Origin: Arthrobacter zhaoxinii
GTDB taxonomy: Bacteria; Actinomycetota; Actinomycetes; Actinomycetales; Micrococcaceae
Assembly: GCF_025244925.1 (NCBI RefSeq)
Contig: NZ_CP104275.1
Coordinates: 2,356,001 to 2,420,000 of the forward strand
DNA length: 64,000 nucleotides
Reading direction: 5' to 3'
In this document: positions 1 through 10,323 of the stretch, piece by piece
Numbering within the stretch: position 1 is the first letter of the stretch
How the letters are laid out: each line of letters begins with the position of its first letter
The notes under the pieces: generated by a model
What the model saw: only the letters and a program-made list of their open reading frames with translations
What the model was told of the DNA's origin: nothing
Database searches by the model: none
Translations under genes and position numbers: made by a program

Positions 1-455
1 CCGACGACCGCCTCATCATCAGCATCTATGAGCGGTTCTCCGACGTCTCCCACGACCTCGGCACCGATCCCGGCCTGATCAAGGACGGCGTCGAAGCGGA
101 CCTGCAGCGGCTGCTGGCTGAACAGATCCACCGGCTCGGCGCGGGCCACACGCTGATCCGCCGCGAATACATGACCGCCATCGGTCCCGTGGACATCCTC
201 GCCCGCGACGCCGCCGGCGCGACGGTGGCCGTGGAGCTGAAGCGCCGCGGAGACATCGACGGCGTGGAGCAGCTGACCCGGTACCTGGAACTCCTCAACC
301 GCGACCCGCTGCTGGCACCGGTGCGGGGCATTTTTGCCGCCCAGCAGATCAAGCCGCAGGCCCGTGTGCTGGCCGAAGACCGCGGGATCACCTGCCTCAC
401 GCTCGACTACGACGCCATGCGCGGCGTGGATGACCGGGATTCCCGTCTGTTCTGA
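1..455 (+). CDS. nucS: Endonuclease NucS/EndoMS, C-terminal part (5' end outside window)
   Basis: NucS is the mismatch-specific endonuclease that replaces MutSL-type repair in many actinobacteria and archaea. The open frame enters from the left edge and can be read from base 3. It contains the RecB-like nuclease core: GPVDILARD, then [20 protein letters not shown] with the catalytic E-x-K pair and the Q of the motif, then an [14 protein letters not shown] stretch. It ends in DSRLF, matching the C-terminal clamp-binding type tail of the family. About 150 residues are visible; the N-terminal dimerisation domain is outside the window. The position beside the ATP synthase locus is usual for actinobacteria. 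Identification is confident; only the gene start is unseen. Confidence 0.93.
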   Translation, partial: DDRLIISIYERFSDVSHDLGTDPGLIKDGVEADLQRLLAEQIHRLGAGHTLIRREYMTAIGPVDILARDAAGATVAVELKRRGDIDGVEQLTRYLELLNRDPLLAPVRGIFAAQQIKPQARVLAEDRGITCLTLDYDAMRGVDDRDSRLF

Positions 456-492
456 CTCCCCGTTCCGCTCCCGGCCGCGGGCCCGGCATGCC

Positions 493-498
493 TAGAAT
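493..498 (+). promoter_or_regulatory. -10 hexamer for nagA, leaderless configuration
   Basis: TAGAAT lies exactly six bases before the nagA ATG and no Shine-Dalgarno sequence is present, so transcription probably starts at or next to the start codon. No clear -35 was found. Confidence 0.45.
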
Positions 499-504
499 CG
501 GTGC

Positions 505-1722
505 ATGAACCCAAGTGCGCGCAGCCGGGACCGCGGCTACCTCCGGGGCACCCTGCTGACCCCGGACGAGCTGGTGCCCGACGGCATCCTGGCCTTCGAG
601 GGGGACCGGATCACGTACGCCGGGCCGGCCGGCGGGTTTGACGACGCCGGCTGGCCTGCCCCCGCGCCCCTCCCCGCGGGGGCGCTTATCCTCCCCGGGC
701 TCGTGGACCTGCATTGCCACGGCGCCGCGGGCGGCGACTTCACCACCTCGGATGCCGACGGAGTGCGCCGTGCGGCAGCTTTCCTGCACGCTGCGGGAAC
801 CACCACGATGCTCGCCAGCACAGTGTCGGCGCCGCGGGCGGACCTGCTGGCTGCTGCGGCGCGGCTCGGCGCACTGGCCCGGGAAGGGCTCGTCGCCGGG
901 ATCCACGCCGAGGGACCCTTCCTCGCACCGGAGCGGGGCGGCGCGCAGGATCCTGCGTTCCTGCTCCCTCCGGACCCCGCCTTCGTGGACGAACTCATCG
1001 AGGCCGCGGACAGCGAACTGGTCACCATGACCTATGCCCCCGAGCTGCCCGGAGCCGATGACCTCGTGGACCGCCTGATCCTGCGCGGCGTGATCCCCTC
1101 CCTGGGGCACACCCGCGCCGCCGACGAGGTTGCTGCGGAGGCGCTGGAGGCCGCCCGGGACGAAATGGAGGAGGCCGGCTTCGGCGGCTACGCGCCCCGC
1201 CCCACCGTGACGCATCTGTTTAACGGCATGGATCCCCTGCACCACCGCTCCCCCGGGGCGGTCTCCGCGTGCCTGCGGGCCGCCCGCAGCGGGGGCGCAG
1301 TGGTCGAACTGATAGCCGACGGGGTGCATGTGGACCCGGCGCTTGTCCGTACCGTCTTTGAGCTCGTCGGCGCCCCGAACGTGGCACTGGTCAGCGACTC
1401 CACGTCCGCCACCGGTCTGGGGGACGGCACCTACCGCCTGGGGGCCGCCGACGTCGTCGTCCGGGACGGGGCGGCCCGCCTTGATGACGGCACGCTCGCC
1501 GGGAGCACGGCGACGCTGCTGCAGTGCGTGCGTACCGCCGTCGCCGCCGGGGTGCCGCTGGCGGACGCAGTGGGCTCAGCCACCGCGGTGCCGGCCGACG
1601 TGCTTCGGCTTGCAGACGAAGTAGGGGCGCTGCGCCGCGGCCTGCGGGCGGATGCCCTGGTGGTGTCTGAAGACCTGGACCTGCAGGCGGTCCTGCGCGG
1701 CGGAACCTGGCTCCCGCGCTGA
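505..1722 (+). CDS. nagA: N-acetylglucosamine-6-phosphate deacetylase
   Basis: NagA removes acetate from GlcNAc-6-phosphate in the cytoplasm, feeding amino-sugar catabolism and wall recycling. The 405-residue protein has the amidohydrolase metal site: LVDLHCHG near residue 70, HAEGPFLAPERGGAQDP around 140, SLGHTRA, the VTHLFNGMDPLHHR segment and IADGVHVD. The catalytic Asp is in LVSDSTSATGLGDG. Length fits the family. The ATG at 505 is preceded by a -10-like hexamer rather than a ribosome-binding site. No nagB or PTS gene lies beside it, so it appears to be a single-gene unit in this window. Confidence in the family is high. Confidence 0.93.
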   Translation: MNPSARSRDRGYLRGTLLTPDELVPDGILAFEGDRITYAGPAGGFDDAGWPAPAPLPAGALILPGLVDLHCHGAAGGDFTTSDADGVRRAAAFLHAAGTTTMLASTVSAPRADLLAAAARLGALAREGLVAGIHAEGPFLAPERGGAQDPAFLLPPDPAFVDELIEAADSELVTMTYAPELPGADDLVDRLILRGVIPSLGHTRAADEVAAEALEAARDEMEEAGFGGYAPRPTVTHLFNGMDPLHHRSPGAVSACLRAARSGGAVVELIADGVHVDPALVRTVFELVGAPNVALVSDSTSATGLGDGTYRLGAADVVVRDGAARLDDGTLAGSTATLLQCVRTAVAAGVPLADAVGSATAVPADVLRLADEVGALRRGLRADALVVSEDLDLQAVLRGGTWLPR

Positions 1723-1958
1723 AAAAACACCCGTGGAAAAACTTTCCCAAAAATTTCGTTTTCAGCATTGACCACGCAATTCGGTTATGCGACTCTAATA
1801 CCAAGTCTTTGTGTAGGTGTTTTTTCATGCTCGCAAGACCGTTGCGAGTGAGAAGCTCCTCAAGGAACTGCTGAACGGCAAGAACTTGGGCTTTCTTGCT
1901 TCAGTAACATAACCGGCACGGACCGTGCAGGTAAGTTCCACATTATGAGGAGAAAACA
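1723..1958 (+). promoter_or_regulatory. Promoter region and long 5' leader of the cold-shock gene
   Basis: This A/T-rich 236-base spacer carries a TTGACC at 1768-1773 followed by TCTAAT/TAATAC around 1794-1802, a possible but poorly spaced promoter. A transcript from there would have a leader of about 150 bases, the usual length for temperature-responsive csp leaders. An 11-bp perfect inverted repeat (1721-1731 with 1816-1826) brackets the putative promoter. A good ribosome-binding site, AGGAG, precedes the ATG. No gene was seen in the spacer. Confidence 0.4.
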
Positions 1959-2162
1959 ATGGCTCAGGGTACCGTCAAATGGTTTAACGCCGAAAAGGGC
2001 TTCGGCTTCATTACCCCGGACGACTCCGACGGCGACGTCTTCGTTCACTACTCCGAAATCCAGACCAACGGATTCAAGACCCTCGACGAAAACCAGCGCG
2101 TTTCCTTCGAAATCGGCCAGGGCGCCAAGGGCCCCCAGGCCACCGGCGTCACCGCCCTCTAA
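1959..2162 (+). CDS. Cold-shock domain protein, CspA type
   Basis: This is a 67-residue single-domain OB-fold protein that binds single-stranded RNA/DNA and melts mRNA structure. The RNP1 motif KGFGFI and RNP2 motif VFVHY are both intact, and the N-terminus [18 protein letters not shown] is typical of actinobacterial CspA proteins. The ATG is chosen because AGGAG lies seven to eight bases upstream; a longer overlapping frame from 1945 is a shadow. The gene stands alone between a long leader and an intrinsic terminator, which suits a highly expressed monocistronic transcript. Several csp paralogues are normal, so it may be constitutive rather than cold-induced. Confidence 0.96.
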   Translation: MAQGTVKWFNAEKGFGFITPDDSDGDVFVHYSEIQTNGFKTLDENQRVSFEIGQGAKGPQATGVTAL

Positions 2163-2204
2163 GGCACCGCCCTCCAAGGCACCGCACGCAGTTCCGCGAG
2201 GAAC

Positions 2205-2245
2205 ATAAGGAAAGTCCCCGGCAGCTGCCGGGGGCTTTCCTTATT
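2205..2245 (+). terminator. Intrinsic terminator of the cold-shock gene
   Basis: A near-perfect dyad (ATAAGGAAAG arm pairing with CTTTCCTTAT, plus CCCCGGC/GCCGGGG inside) forms a long hairpin, followed by a T-rich run ending in TTTTTT near 2256. It sits between converging csp and murA and could serve both. Confidence 0.8.
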
Positions 2246-2268
2246 GGTACCTTTTTTCGTCAAGGACT

Positions 2269-3534
2269 TTATCCGCGGCGGCGCACCACGCCGGCGCCGA
2301 GCCCCCGCAGGTTTTCCATGAACCGCTCATAGCCGCGGTCAATATGGTCCACGCCGCGTACTTCCGTGGTTCCGTCCGCTGCCAGGCCGGCAATGACCAG
2401 GGCAGCGCCGGCACGGATATCGTTGGCAACCACCGGGGCACCGGACAGGAGCTGAACCCCCTGGATCAGGGCGTGGTGCCCGTCGAGCCGCACCACCGCT
2501 CCGAGCCGTGCCAGTTCCGAGGTGAAGCCCCACCGGGCCTCGAAGACATTTTCCGTGACCATGCCCGAGCCGGTCGAGACGGCGTTCAGCGCCACCACGA
2601 AGGGCTGCAGATCGGTCGGGAACCCGGGATACGGCAGCGTGGATACGTTGATGGGTTCCGGGCGGTCCGGTCCCTTGACCGTGAAGCCGTCCTCCCCCGT
2701 GATGACTTCGCAGCCCGCCTGGACCAGCTTGTCCAGCACCACGGCCAGAGCGGAGGCGTCGGCGTGCCGGACCTCAATCTCACCGCCGGTGATGGCTGCG
2801 GCGAAGGCCCAGGTACCGGCAACAATCCGGTCCGGCACCACCCGGTGCTCCACCGGATGCAGTTCCTGCACGCCGTCGATGACCAGCGTGTTCGTCCCTA
2901 CGCCGCTGATTTTCGCACCCATGCCGTTGAGCATCCGGGCAATGTCCGTGATTTCCGGTTCCCGGGCGGCGTTGTCGATGACGGTCCGGCCGCTGGCCAG
3001 CGTGGCGGCCATCATCAGGTTTTCCGTGGCGCCCACGGAGGGAAAGTCCAGGATGTGCTCCGCACCGTGCAGCCCTTCGGGCACCGACGCCACCAGGTAG
3101 CCGTGGTCGATGCCGATCTCGGCGCCCATGAGCTCCAGCCCGGCACGGTGCATGTCCAGGCCTCGTGAGCCGATGGCGTCACCGCCGGGCAGGGCCACCT
3201 CCGCACGGCGGCAGCGGGCCACCAGCGGGCCCAGCACGGAGATGGACGCCCGCATGGCCCGGACCAGGTCATAATCCGCCTGGTGGCCCAGCTCCTGCGG
3301 GACGTCCACGGCCACGGAGCCGGCATCGACGTCGTAATCCACGGTGCAGCCCAGCCGGCGCAGCAGCTCGGCCATGATCCACACATCCTGGATGTTCGGC
3401 ACGTTCGTAATGACCGAGCGGCCCTGTGCGAGCAGGGTTGCCGCCATGAGCTTCAGGACGCTGTTCTTGGCCCCCGGGACTGTGACGGTGCCGCGGAGGG
3501 TGGACGGACCGGTAACAACAATGACGTCTTCCAT
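2269..3534 (-). CDS. murA: UDP-N-acetylglucosamine 1-carboxyvinyltransferase (Asp-type active site)
   Basis: MurA transfers enolpyruvate from PEP to UDP-GlcNAc, the first committed step of peptidoglycan synthesis. The 421-residue protein has the EPSP-synthase-like fold: GAKNSVLKL near the start with the catalytic Lys, RAMRAS around residue 93, and the [12 protein letters not shown] segment. The active-site loop reads [15 protein letters not shown]: residue 119 is Asp where most bacteria have the Cys that fosfomycin alkylates, as in mycobacterial MurA. The ATG at 3534 is six bases after a TAGTAT hexamer, so it may be leaderless. It is a single gene converging on csp. Confidence 0.95.
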   Translation of the reverse strand: MEDVIVVTGPSTLRGTVTVPGAKNSVLKLMAATLLAQGRSVITNVPNIQDVWIMAELLRRLGCTVDYDVDAGSVAVDVPQELGHQADYDLVRAMRASISVLGPLVARCRRAEVALPGGDAIGSRGLDMHRAGLELMGAEIGIDHGYLVASVPEGLHGAEHILDFPSVGATENLMMAATLASGRTVIDNAAREPEITDIARMLNGMGAKISGVGTNTLVIDGVQELHPVEHRVVPDRIVAGTWAFAAAITGGEIEVRHADASALAVVLDKLVQAGCEVITGEDGFTVKGPDRPEPINVSTLPYPGFPTDLQPFVVALNAVSTGSGMVTENVFEARWGFTSELARLGAVVRLDGHHALIQGVQLLSGAPVVANDIRAGAALVIAGLAADGTTEVRGVDHIDRGYERFMENLRGLGAGVVRRRG

Positions 3535-3540
3535 TACTCC

Positions 3541-3546
3541 ATACTA
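3541..3546 (-). promoter_or_regulatory. -10 hexamer for murA, leaderless configuration
   Basis: On the minus strand TAGTAT is followed by six bases (GGAGTA) and then the murA ATG. GGAG is only two bases from the ATG, too close for normal use, so a leaderless start is favoured. Confidence 0.45.
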
Positions 3547-3574
3547 GGCGGACGGAACACGCTCCCCCGGGCAG

Positions 3575-3608
3575 CAAAAAAGGCACAGGGAGAATCCCTG
3601 TGCCTTTT
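3575..3608 (-). terminator. Intrinsic terminator of the atp operon/DUF2550 transcript
   Basis: On the minus strand AAAAGGCACAGGGA and TCCCTGTGCCTTTT form a 14-bp stem with a three-base loop, and the 3' arm runs on into a tract of six to seven T residues. It lies just after the DUF2550 stop codon. Confidence 0.88.
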
Positions 3609-3618
3609 CAGCAGGCGC

Positions 3619-4047
3619 CTAGCGCCAGGTGCCGATGCCCACAACGGGACCGGCTTCCACCCATGAGGACAGGCCCGTATAGGCCTCGTACTTCATGGCC
3701 ACCAGGACTTCGCTGCCCTGGTAGTTCAGCCGGACGACGACGGCGCCCGGCTGGATCCGGGCACGCTCAGCCTCGGTGGGCTCCCGCCAGCCTGCCATTT
3801 CCAGTGAACTGCGCAGGAAACGGTACGGCGGGCGGGGACTCAGCGACACCAGGCGCAGCCATTCCAGATGGGTGTCCGTATAACGGCAAACCCCCATCCG
3901 CCATCCCGCAGGGGGAAGGCAGATGGAGGCATCGAAGGTCCCGAGGGCGCGCCGCAGCTGGCTGCGGCGCACCCCGAAGAGCATTACTGCCAGGACAAGC
4001 AGCCCGAAAAGGGCCGCCAACGCAATGAACATATAGGAGCTGTCCAT
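3619..4047 (-). CDS. DUF2550 family membrane-anchored protein
   Basis: This 142-residue protein has one N-terminal hydrophobic segment (about residues 6-25) and a soluble remainder with an RxxLRRALGTFDASI segment and a GWRMGVCRYT motif, matching the DUF2550 family found at the end of actinobacterial atp operons. It starts 9 bases after atpC ends and is followed by the operon terminator, so it is co-transcribed with ATP synthase. The family has no established function; conserved position suggests a membrane or energy-related role. Topology would place most of the protein in the cytoplasm if the N-terminus is outside, but this cannot be settled from sequence. Confidence 0.82.
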   Translation of the reverse strand: MDSSYMFIALAALFGLLVLAVMLFGVRRSQLRRALGTFDASICLPPAGWRMGVCRYTDTHLEWLRLVSLSPRPPYRFLRSSLEMAGWREPTEAERARIQPGAVVVRLNYQGSEVLVAMKYEAYTGLSSWVEAGPVVGIGTWR

Positions 4048-4056
4048 CGGAAGGGG

Positions 4057-4350
4057 TCAGCGGGTCCCGGCGGTTGCTTCGTTGGTCACCTTGGCATTGT
4101 CGGCCACGATGACCACGCGGTTGTTGTCCACGGAGAAGAATCCTCCGTCAACGCTTACCTCAATGCGGGAACCGGACACCGGTTCGATGGCCAGTCCGCC
4201 CTCTGCCAGGATGGCCAGCACCGGCGAGTGGCCGGGAAGGATCCCGATCTCGCCGTCGCTGGTGCGGGCCTTGACCATCTTTGCCGCTCCCGACCACACG
4301 AAGTGGTCGGCAGCAACAATCTCAACTTCGAGTTCAGCAGCGTCCGCCAT
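4057..4350 (-). CDS. atpC: F0F1 ATP synthase epsilon subunit
   Basis: The epsilon subunit sits in the F1 central stalk and inhibits ATP hydrolysis. The 97-residue protein has the N-terminal beta-sandwich with the hallmark GEIGILPGHSPVLAIL segment. It appears to lack much of the C-terminal two-helix hairpin, as in several actinobacteria. The ATG at 4350 (MADAAELEVE) is chosen over an upstream in-frame start at 4389 because that one would run deep into atpD; the chosen start is five bases from the atpD stop. Last subunit gene of the operon. Confidence 0.94.
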   Translation of the reverse strand: MADAAELEVEIVAADHFVWSGAAKMVKARTSDGEIGILPGHSPVLAILAEGGLAIEPVSGSRIEVSVDGGFFSVDNNRVVIVADNAKVTNEATAGTR

Positions 4351-4355
4351 GGGGC

Positions 4356-5837
<1,482 letters not shown>

Positions 5838-5896
5838 TTAGATGGCGTGTGGACTAAGTTTTTTATGCGTTGGAACTTATCTTCGACTGCAGCAGG

Positions 5897-6790
5897 TCAG
5901 GATGCGCTGAGCGCGTCCGCACCGGCTACGATCTCGGAAAGTTCCTGGGTGATTTCGGCCTGACGGGCGTTATTCCGAAGTCGCGTGTACTTCTTGATCA
6001 GGTCCGTGGCGTTGTCCCCTGCGGCCTTCATGGCGCGCTGGCGGGCTGCAAGCTCGGAAGCGGCTGCCTGGAGCATGGCTGCGAAGATGCGCGACTCGAT
6101 GTAGCGCGGCAGCAGTGCGTCCAGGACCTTTTCGGGCTCGGGCTCGTATTCGTAGAGAGGCAGGAACTCAGCGCTGGACTGGGCTTCTTCCTCGACTACT
6201 TCCAGCGGCAGCAGTCGGATGACCGCAGGTTCCTGAATAACCATGGACTTGAAGCGCGTGTAGACGATGTGGATTTCGTCCACGCCGCCGTCTTCGTAGG
6301 CCGTGTTGAAGTCATCGAGGAGTGCCTTGCCGATTTCACGGGCTGTTTCGAACTCGGGTGCGTCGGTACCGCCGGTCCAGACCCGTTCCACGGAACGGTT
6401 GCGGAATTCGTAGTACGCCTGCCCCTTGCGTCCAACAAGGTAGGTCTTAACTTCCTTGCCCTCGTCACGGAGCAATTCATTGAGTGCTTCGCCCTGCTTG
6501 AGGACACCGGCGGAGTAGGATCCGGCAAGACCGCGGTCGGAGGTCATGATGACCACGGCTGCGCGCCGGATCTGCTCCGGTTCGGTGGTCAGCGGATGAT
6601 CGATCTCCGACTGGGATGCCACAGCAGAAACGGCACGGGTGATCGCATTGGAGTAAGGCAGTGACGCAGCCACACGGGTGCGCGCCTTTCCGATGCGAGA
6701 GGCAGCAATCAGCTCCATCGCCTTGAAGATCTTCTGCATCGACGTGGTCGACGCGATCTTCTGGCGGTAGACCCGAATTTGGGCTCCCAT
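5897..6790 (-). CDS. atpG: F0F1 ATP synthase gamma subunit
   Basis: The gamma subunit is the rotating central shaft. The 297-residue protein begins with [33 protein letters not shown], the conserved N-terminal helix, and ends with the conserved C-terminal helix containing [16 protein letters not shown]. The [12 protein letters not shown] segment of the central domain is clear. It follows atpA after about 100 bases that contain a stable hairpin, and precedes atpD. Confidence 0.96.
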   Translation of the reverse strand: MGAQIRVYRQKIASTTSMQKIFKAMELIAASRIGKARTRVAASLPYSNAITRAVSAVASQSEIDHPLTTEPEQIRRAAVVIMTSDRGLAGSYSAGVLKQGEALNELLRDEGKEVKTYLVGRKGQAYYEFRNRSVERVWTGGTDAPEFETAREIGKALLDDFNTAYEDGGVDEIHIVYTRFKSMVIQEPAVIRLLPLEVVEEEAQSSAEFLPLYEYEPEPEKVLDALLPRYIESRIFAAMLQAAASELAARQRAMKAAGDNATDLIKKYTRLRNNARQAEITQELSEIVAGADALSAS

Positions 6791-6844
6791 ACTCTTCCTT
6801 TCAGTTCCTAGCGGTGAAGCTAGGGGCTAAGGCAATGGCCGAGG

Positions 6845-6879
6845 GTTCCGCTGCCGGGCACACGGCCCGGCAGCGGAAC
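6845..6879 (-). promoter_or_regulatory. Intra-operon stem-loop between atpA and atpG
   Basis: A 14-bp perfect inverted repeat, GTTCCGCTGCCGGG pairing with CCCGGCAGCGGAAC, encloses a seven-base loop. It lies between the atpA stop and the atpG start and has no T tract on the operon strand, so it is more likely an mRNA processing or stability element than a terminator. Confidence 0.55.
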
Positions 6880-6889
6880 TCTTCAACCG

Positions 6890-8527
6890 CTAGCGCTTCT
6901 GCTTGACGATCTTTTCCTGGTCTACGGCTTCCTCATCCAAGGCCGAGGTGGCTTCGTTGCCGGCGGCGACCATGCGGTCGTCACCTTCGCCGAAGAAACC
7001 CTGCTTGAAGTTGGTGATGAGGTTCTTCATCTCATCAACCGTGGAATCCTCGAGCTTGTTCGTCTCGGCCAGGACGGTCATGACGGACGAGGAGTGGCGT
7101 ACGTGCTGCAGGAACTCGGCCTCGAAGCGGCGGACGTCCTCAACGGGAACGTCATCGAGGTAACCGTTGGTACCCATCCAGATGGAGACAACCTGGTCTT
7201 CCACCGGGTACGGGGCGTACTGCCCCTGCTTGAGCAGTTCCATCAGGCGTGCACCGCGGGTCAGCTGCTGACGGGAAGCGGCATCCAGGTCCGAGGCAAA
7301 CATGGCGAATGCCTGCATGTCGCGGTACTGGGCCAGTTCCAGCTTCAACGTACCGGAGACCTTCTTCATGGCCTTCTGCTGTGCGGCACCACCGACGCGC
7401 GAGACGGAAATACCGACGTCGACGGCGGGGCGCTGGTTGGCGTTGAAGAGGTCCGACTGCAGGAAGATCTGGCCGTCGGTGATGGAGATGACGTTGGTCG
7501 GGATGTAGGCCGAGACGTCATTTGCCTTGGTTTCGATGATCGGCAGGCCGGTCATCGAGCCGGCACCGAGCTCGTCGGAGAGCTTGGCGCAACGCTCCAG
7601 CAGGCGGGAGTGCAAGTAGAAGACGTCGCCCGGGTAGGCTTCGCGTCCCGGCGGGCGGCGCAGCAGCAGCGACACGGCGCGGTAGGCTTCAGCCTGCTTC
7701 GACAGATCATCAAAGATGATGAGGACGTGCTTGCCGCCGTACATCCAGTGCTGGCCGATGGCCGAGCCGGCGTACGGTGCCAGGTACTTGAAGCCGGCGG
7801 GGTCGGATGCCGGGGAGGCCACGATGGTGGTGTACTCCATGGCGCCCTTTTCTTCCAGGGTGCGCTTGATTTCAGCGATCGTGGAAGCCTTCTGGCCGAT
7901 GGCTACGTAGATGCAGCGAACCTGCTTCTGCACGTCGCCGGAATCCCAGTTGGCCTTCTGGTTCAGGATGGTGTCTACGGCAATGGCGGTCTTACCCGTC
8001 TTGCGGTCACCAATGATCAGCTGGCGCTGGCCGCGGCCGATCGGGATCATGGCGTCGATTGCCTTGAGACCGGTCTGAAGCGGTTCGTGGACCGACTTGC
8101 GCATCGTAACGCCGGGCGCCTGGAGTTCCAGTGCGCGGCGTGCCTCAGCGGCGATCGGGCCCATGTCATCCATGGGCTCGCCCAGCGGGTCGACTACGCG
8201 GCCCAGGAAGGCGTCGCCTACGGGTACGGACAGGACTTCACCGGTGCGGTGTACTTCCTGGCCTTCTTCGATACCGGCGAAATCGCCAAGTACAACGACA
8301 CCGATTTCACGGGTGTCAAGGTTCTGGGCGAGGCCCAGCGTGCCGTCCTCAAACCGAAGCAGCTCATTCGCCATAACGGAGGGCAGGCCCTCCACACGGG
8401 CAATGCCGTCGCTGGCGGTTGTTACGCGGCCAACTTCAACGCGCTCTGCGTTTCCGGGTTCGTAGGACGCCGCGAATTCATTCAACGCATTACGGACGTC
8501 GTCGGCGTTGATGGTCAATTCGGCCAT
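6890..8527 (-). CDS. atpA: F0F1 ATP synthase alpha subunit
   Basis: This is the non-catalytic nucleotide-binding F1 subunit, 545 residues. The P-loop [16 protein letters not shown], the segment [16 protein letters not shown] and [14 protein letters not shown] are all present. The ATG at 8527 ([11 protein letters not shown]) is chosen because AGGAG lies upstream and the N-terminus matches the family; an in-frame start 66 bases further out adds an unrelated leader. The C-terminus has a charged actinobacterial tail ending KIVKQKR. Confidence 0.97.
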   Translation of the reverse strand: MAELTINADDVRNALNEFAASYEPGNAERVEVGRVTTASDGIARVEGLPSVMANELLRFEDGTLGLAQNLDTREIGVVVLGDFAGIEEGQEVHRTGEVLSVPVGDAFLGRVVDPLGEPMDDMGPIAAEARRALELQAPGVTMRKSVHEPLQTGLKAIDAMIPIGRGQRQLIIGDRKTGKTAIAVDTILNQKANWDSGDVQKQVRCIYVAIGQKASTIAEIKRTLEEKGAMEYTTIVASPASDPAGFKYLAPYAGSAIGQHWMYGGKHVLIIFDDLSKQAEAYRAVSLLLRRPPGREAYPGDVFYLHSRLLERCAKLSDELGAGSMTGLPIIETKANDVSAYIPTNVISITDGQIFLQSDLFNANQRPAVDVGISVSRVGGAAQQKAMKKVSGTLKLELAQYRDMQAFAMFASDLDAASRQQLTRGARLMELLKQGQYAPYPVEDQVVSIWMGTNGYLDDVPVEDVRRFEAEFLQHVRHSSSVMTVLAETNKLEDSTVDEMKNLITNFKQGFFGEGDDRMVAAGNEATSALDEEAVDQEKIVKQKR

Positions 8528-8627
8528 CTGCAGTCCCTGCTCTCCTATGTTGTGATCATCGCTTAATTCCCGATGACCGTGATTGGTTCTCAAATGTTCT
8601 GAAGGCCGTTTAGGGCCGTCAAGGTGA

Positions 8628-9443
8628 CTAGACAGCGAGCTTTCGGCGAAGTTCAGTCAGGCGCGTCGTAACGGTGGAATCAACTACTTCATCCCCCACT
8701 GTGACACGAATGCCGCCGAGAATCGCCGGGTCCACATTGACGTTGATCTTCAGCTCGCGGCCATACAGTCCGTTGAGAGAGGACTGCAGACGCTTTTGCT
8801 GTTCCTGCGTCAGCGGACGGCTGGACTGCACTTCTGCAATCCACCGCTGCTGGCGGCCGGCTACCAGTTCCGCGAAACGCGCAACCAGTGCTGCCGGACG
8901 CAGCCCGCGCGGGGCGGTTACCGCCTGCGTCACCAGCACCTTGGCTTCGGCTCCCATACCGGGCACGATTTTCTGTGCCAGTGTGGCCTTGGCCGAGGCG
9001 GATGCCTGCGGTTCCTGCAGCGCGCGCTGCACCTCGTGGTTGGCTGCAACGGCCTGGTTGAAACGGAACAAATCGTTTTCCAGGGCTTCAAGGCCGGCCA
9101 GGCCGGGACCCTTGTTTTCCGCGACAGCGGAAACAACCGTTGCGCCCAGGGTTTCCAGGGCATCGCCGAGGTCGCGCGCAGTGCGCCACCGGGACTCCAC
9201 CAGAGAAGCAACCAGCTGCTCGGCATCGGTCGAAACCTTGCCGCCGACCAGCTTGGAGACCAGGGCTGCCTTGGCAGAGGCTTCACGAGCCGGATCCGTC
9301 AGGGCACGCAGCAGGCCAGCATCGCTGTCCAGCAGGCCCAGAATTCCAAAGAGTTCCTCGGCCAGGGGCAGGGTTGCGCCGGGAAGCATGGCTTCCAGCT
9401 TCTCCTGCGCTGCGGCCAGTGACTCGCTCGATATACCTGCCAT
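8628..9443 (-). CDS. atpH: F0F1 ATP synthase delta subunit
   Basis: The delta subunit joins the peripheral stalk to F1. The protein has 271 residues, longer than the ~180 of E. coli but normal for actinobacteria, with the C-terminal domain signature [23 protein letters not shown] and an ending [10 protein letters not shown]. Its ATG shares one base with the atpF stop (TAATG), so translation is probably coupled. Confidence 0.94.
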   Translation of the reverse strand: MAGISSESLAAAQEKLEAMLPGATLPLAEELFGILGLLDSDAGLLRALTDPAREASAKAALVSKLVGGKVSTDAEQLVASLVESRWRTARDLGDALETLGATVVSAVAENKGPGLAGLEALENDLFRFNQAVAANHEVQRALQEPQASASAKATLAQKIVPGMGAEAKVLVTQAVTAPRGLRPAALVARFAELVAGRQQRWIAEVQSSRPLTQEQQKRLQSSLNGLYGRELKINVNVDPAILGGIRVTVGDEVVDSTVTTRLTELRRKLAV

Positions 9444-9991
9444 TACTTAACCGCACCTGCGTTCTGGGTTTCCAGGTCGGCAAGGAAGCGGTCAACCACA
9501 CGGGCGGCACGCGCATCGTCTGCGAGGGACTCGCCGACGACCTTGCTGGCCAGCTCGGTGGCAAGGGTGCCTACTTCGCTGCGGAGGGAAACGACAGCTG
9601 CCTGGCGTTCCGCTTCGATGGCGACGTGGGACTGTTCCATGATGCGGGCGGATTCCGCGCCGGCCTTTGCCTTCAGGTCAGCGAGGATCTGGGCGCCTTC
9701 GGCGCGTGCTTCCTCGCGGATCCGGTTAGCCTCGGTACGGGCGTCGATCAGCTGCTGCTTGTATTCATCCAGGGCCGCGCTGGCCTCAGCCTGTGCGGCT
9801 TCGGCCTTCTTGAGTCCGCCTTCGATGGCCTCGGTACGCTCTGCATACGTCTTCTCGAACATCGGGACGACAAACTTGACGACGATGTACATCAGCACGG
9901 CGAAGCCAAGCAGTGTTACGAGGATCTCCCAGATGTTTGGGACCAGGGGATTCGCGCCTTCTTCGGCGGCGAGGATTAGTGCCTCGTTCAT
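9443..9991 (-). CDS. atpF: F0F1 ATP synthase b subunit
   Basis: The b subunit is the membrane-anchored stator. The 182-residue protein has one membrane segment near residues 20-43 (IWEILVTLLGFAVLMYIVVK) followed by a long Ala/Glu/Lys-rich coiled coil typical of the stalk. It overlaps atpH by one base and follows atpE by about 40 bases. Confidence 0.95.
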   Translation of the reverse strand: MNEALILAAEEGANPLVPNIWEILVTLLGFAVLMYIVVKFVVPMFEKTYAERTEAIEGGLKKAEAAQAEASAALDEYKQQLIDARTEANRIREEARAEGAQILADLKAKAGAESARIMEQSHVAIEAERQAAVVSLRSEVGTLATELASKVVGESLADDARAARVVDRFLADLETQNAGAVK

Positions 9992-10034
9992 TTCAATCCG
10001 TCCTATCTACTTGGTTGGAAAATACGCGCTGACG

Positions 10035-10250
10035 TTAGAGAACGAACGCGAAAACCAGACCAAGGATAGCCAGTGCTTCAGTCAGGGCCAGGCCCAGGAA
10101 GGCGATGGGCTGCAGGACGCGCTGGGCTTCCGGCTGGCGGGCAACGCCGTTGATGTAGGCCGCGAAGACCAGGCCAACGCCGATGGCGCCGCCGATGGCG
10201 GACAGACCGTAGCCGACGAGGTTGATGTTGCCGTTGATTTCACCAATCAT
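10035..10250 (-). CDS. atpE: F0F1 ATP synthase c subunit (proteolipid)
   Basis: The c subunits form the proton-driven rotor ring. The 71-residue protein is a two-helix hairpin: a first Gly/Ala-rich helix ([18 protein letters not shown]), the polar loop ARQPEAQ, and a second helix with the proton-carrying carboxylate Glu58 in [14 protein letters not shown]. The Glu, rather than a Na+-type binding set, indicates proton coupling. Confidence 0.97.
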   Translation of the reverse strand: MIGEINGNINLVGYGLSAIGGAIGVGLVFAAYINGVARQPEAQRVLQPIAFLGLALTEALAILGLVFAFVL

Positions 10251-10323
10251 TATGGCTTTGTTCCTTTCAAGATGCCCGGAGGCAGGTTGTATGGTTCAGG
10301 GGGTTCCCCTGGAGAGGGGAGGT

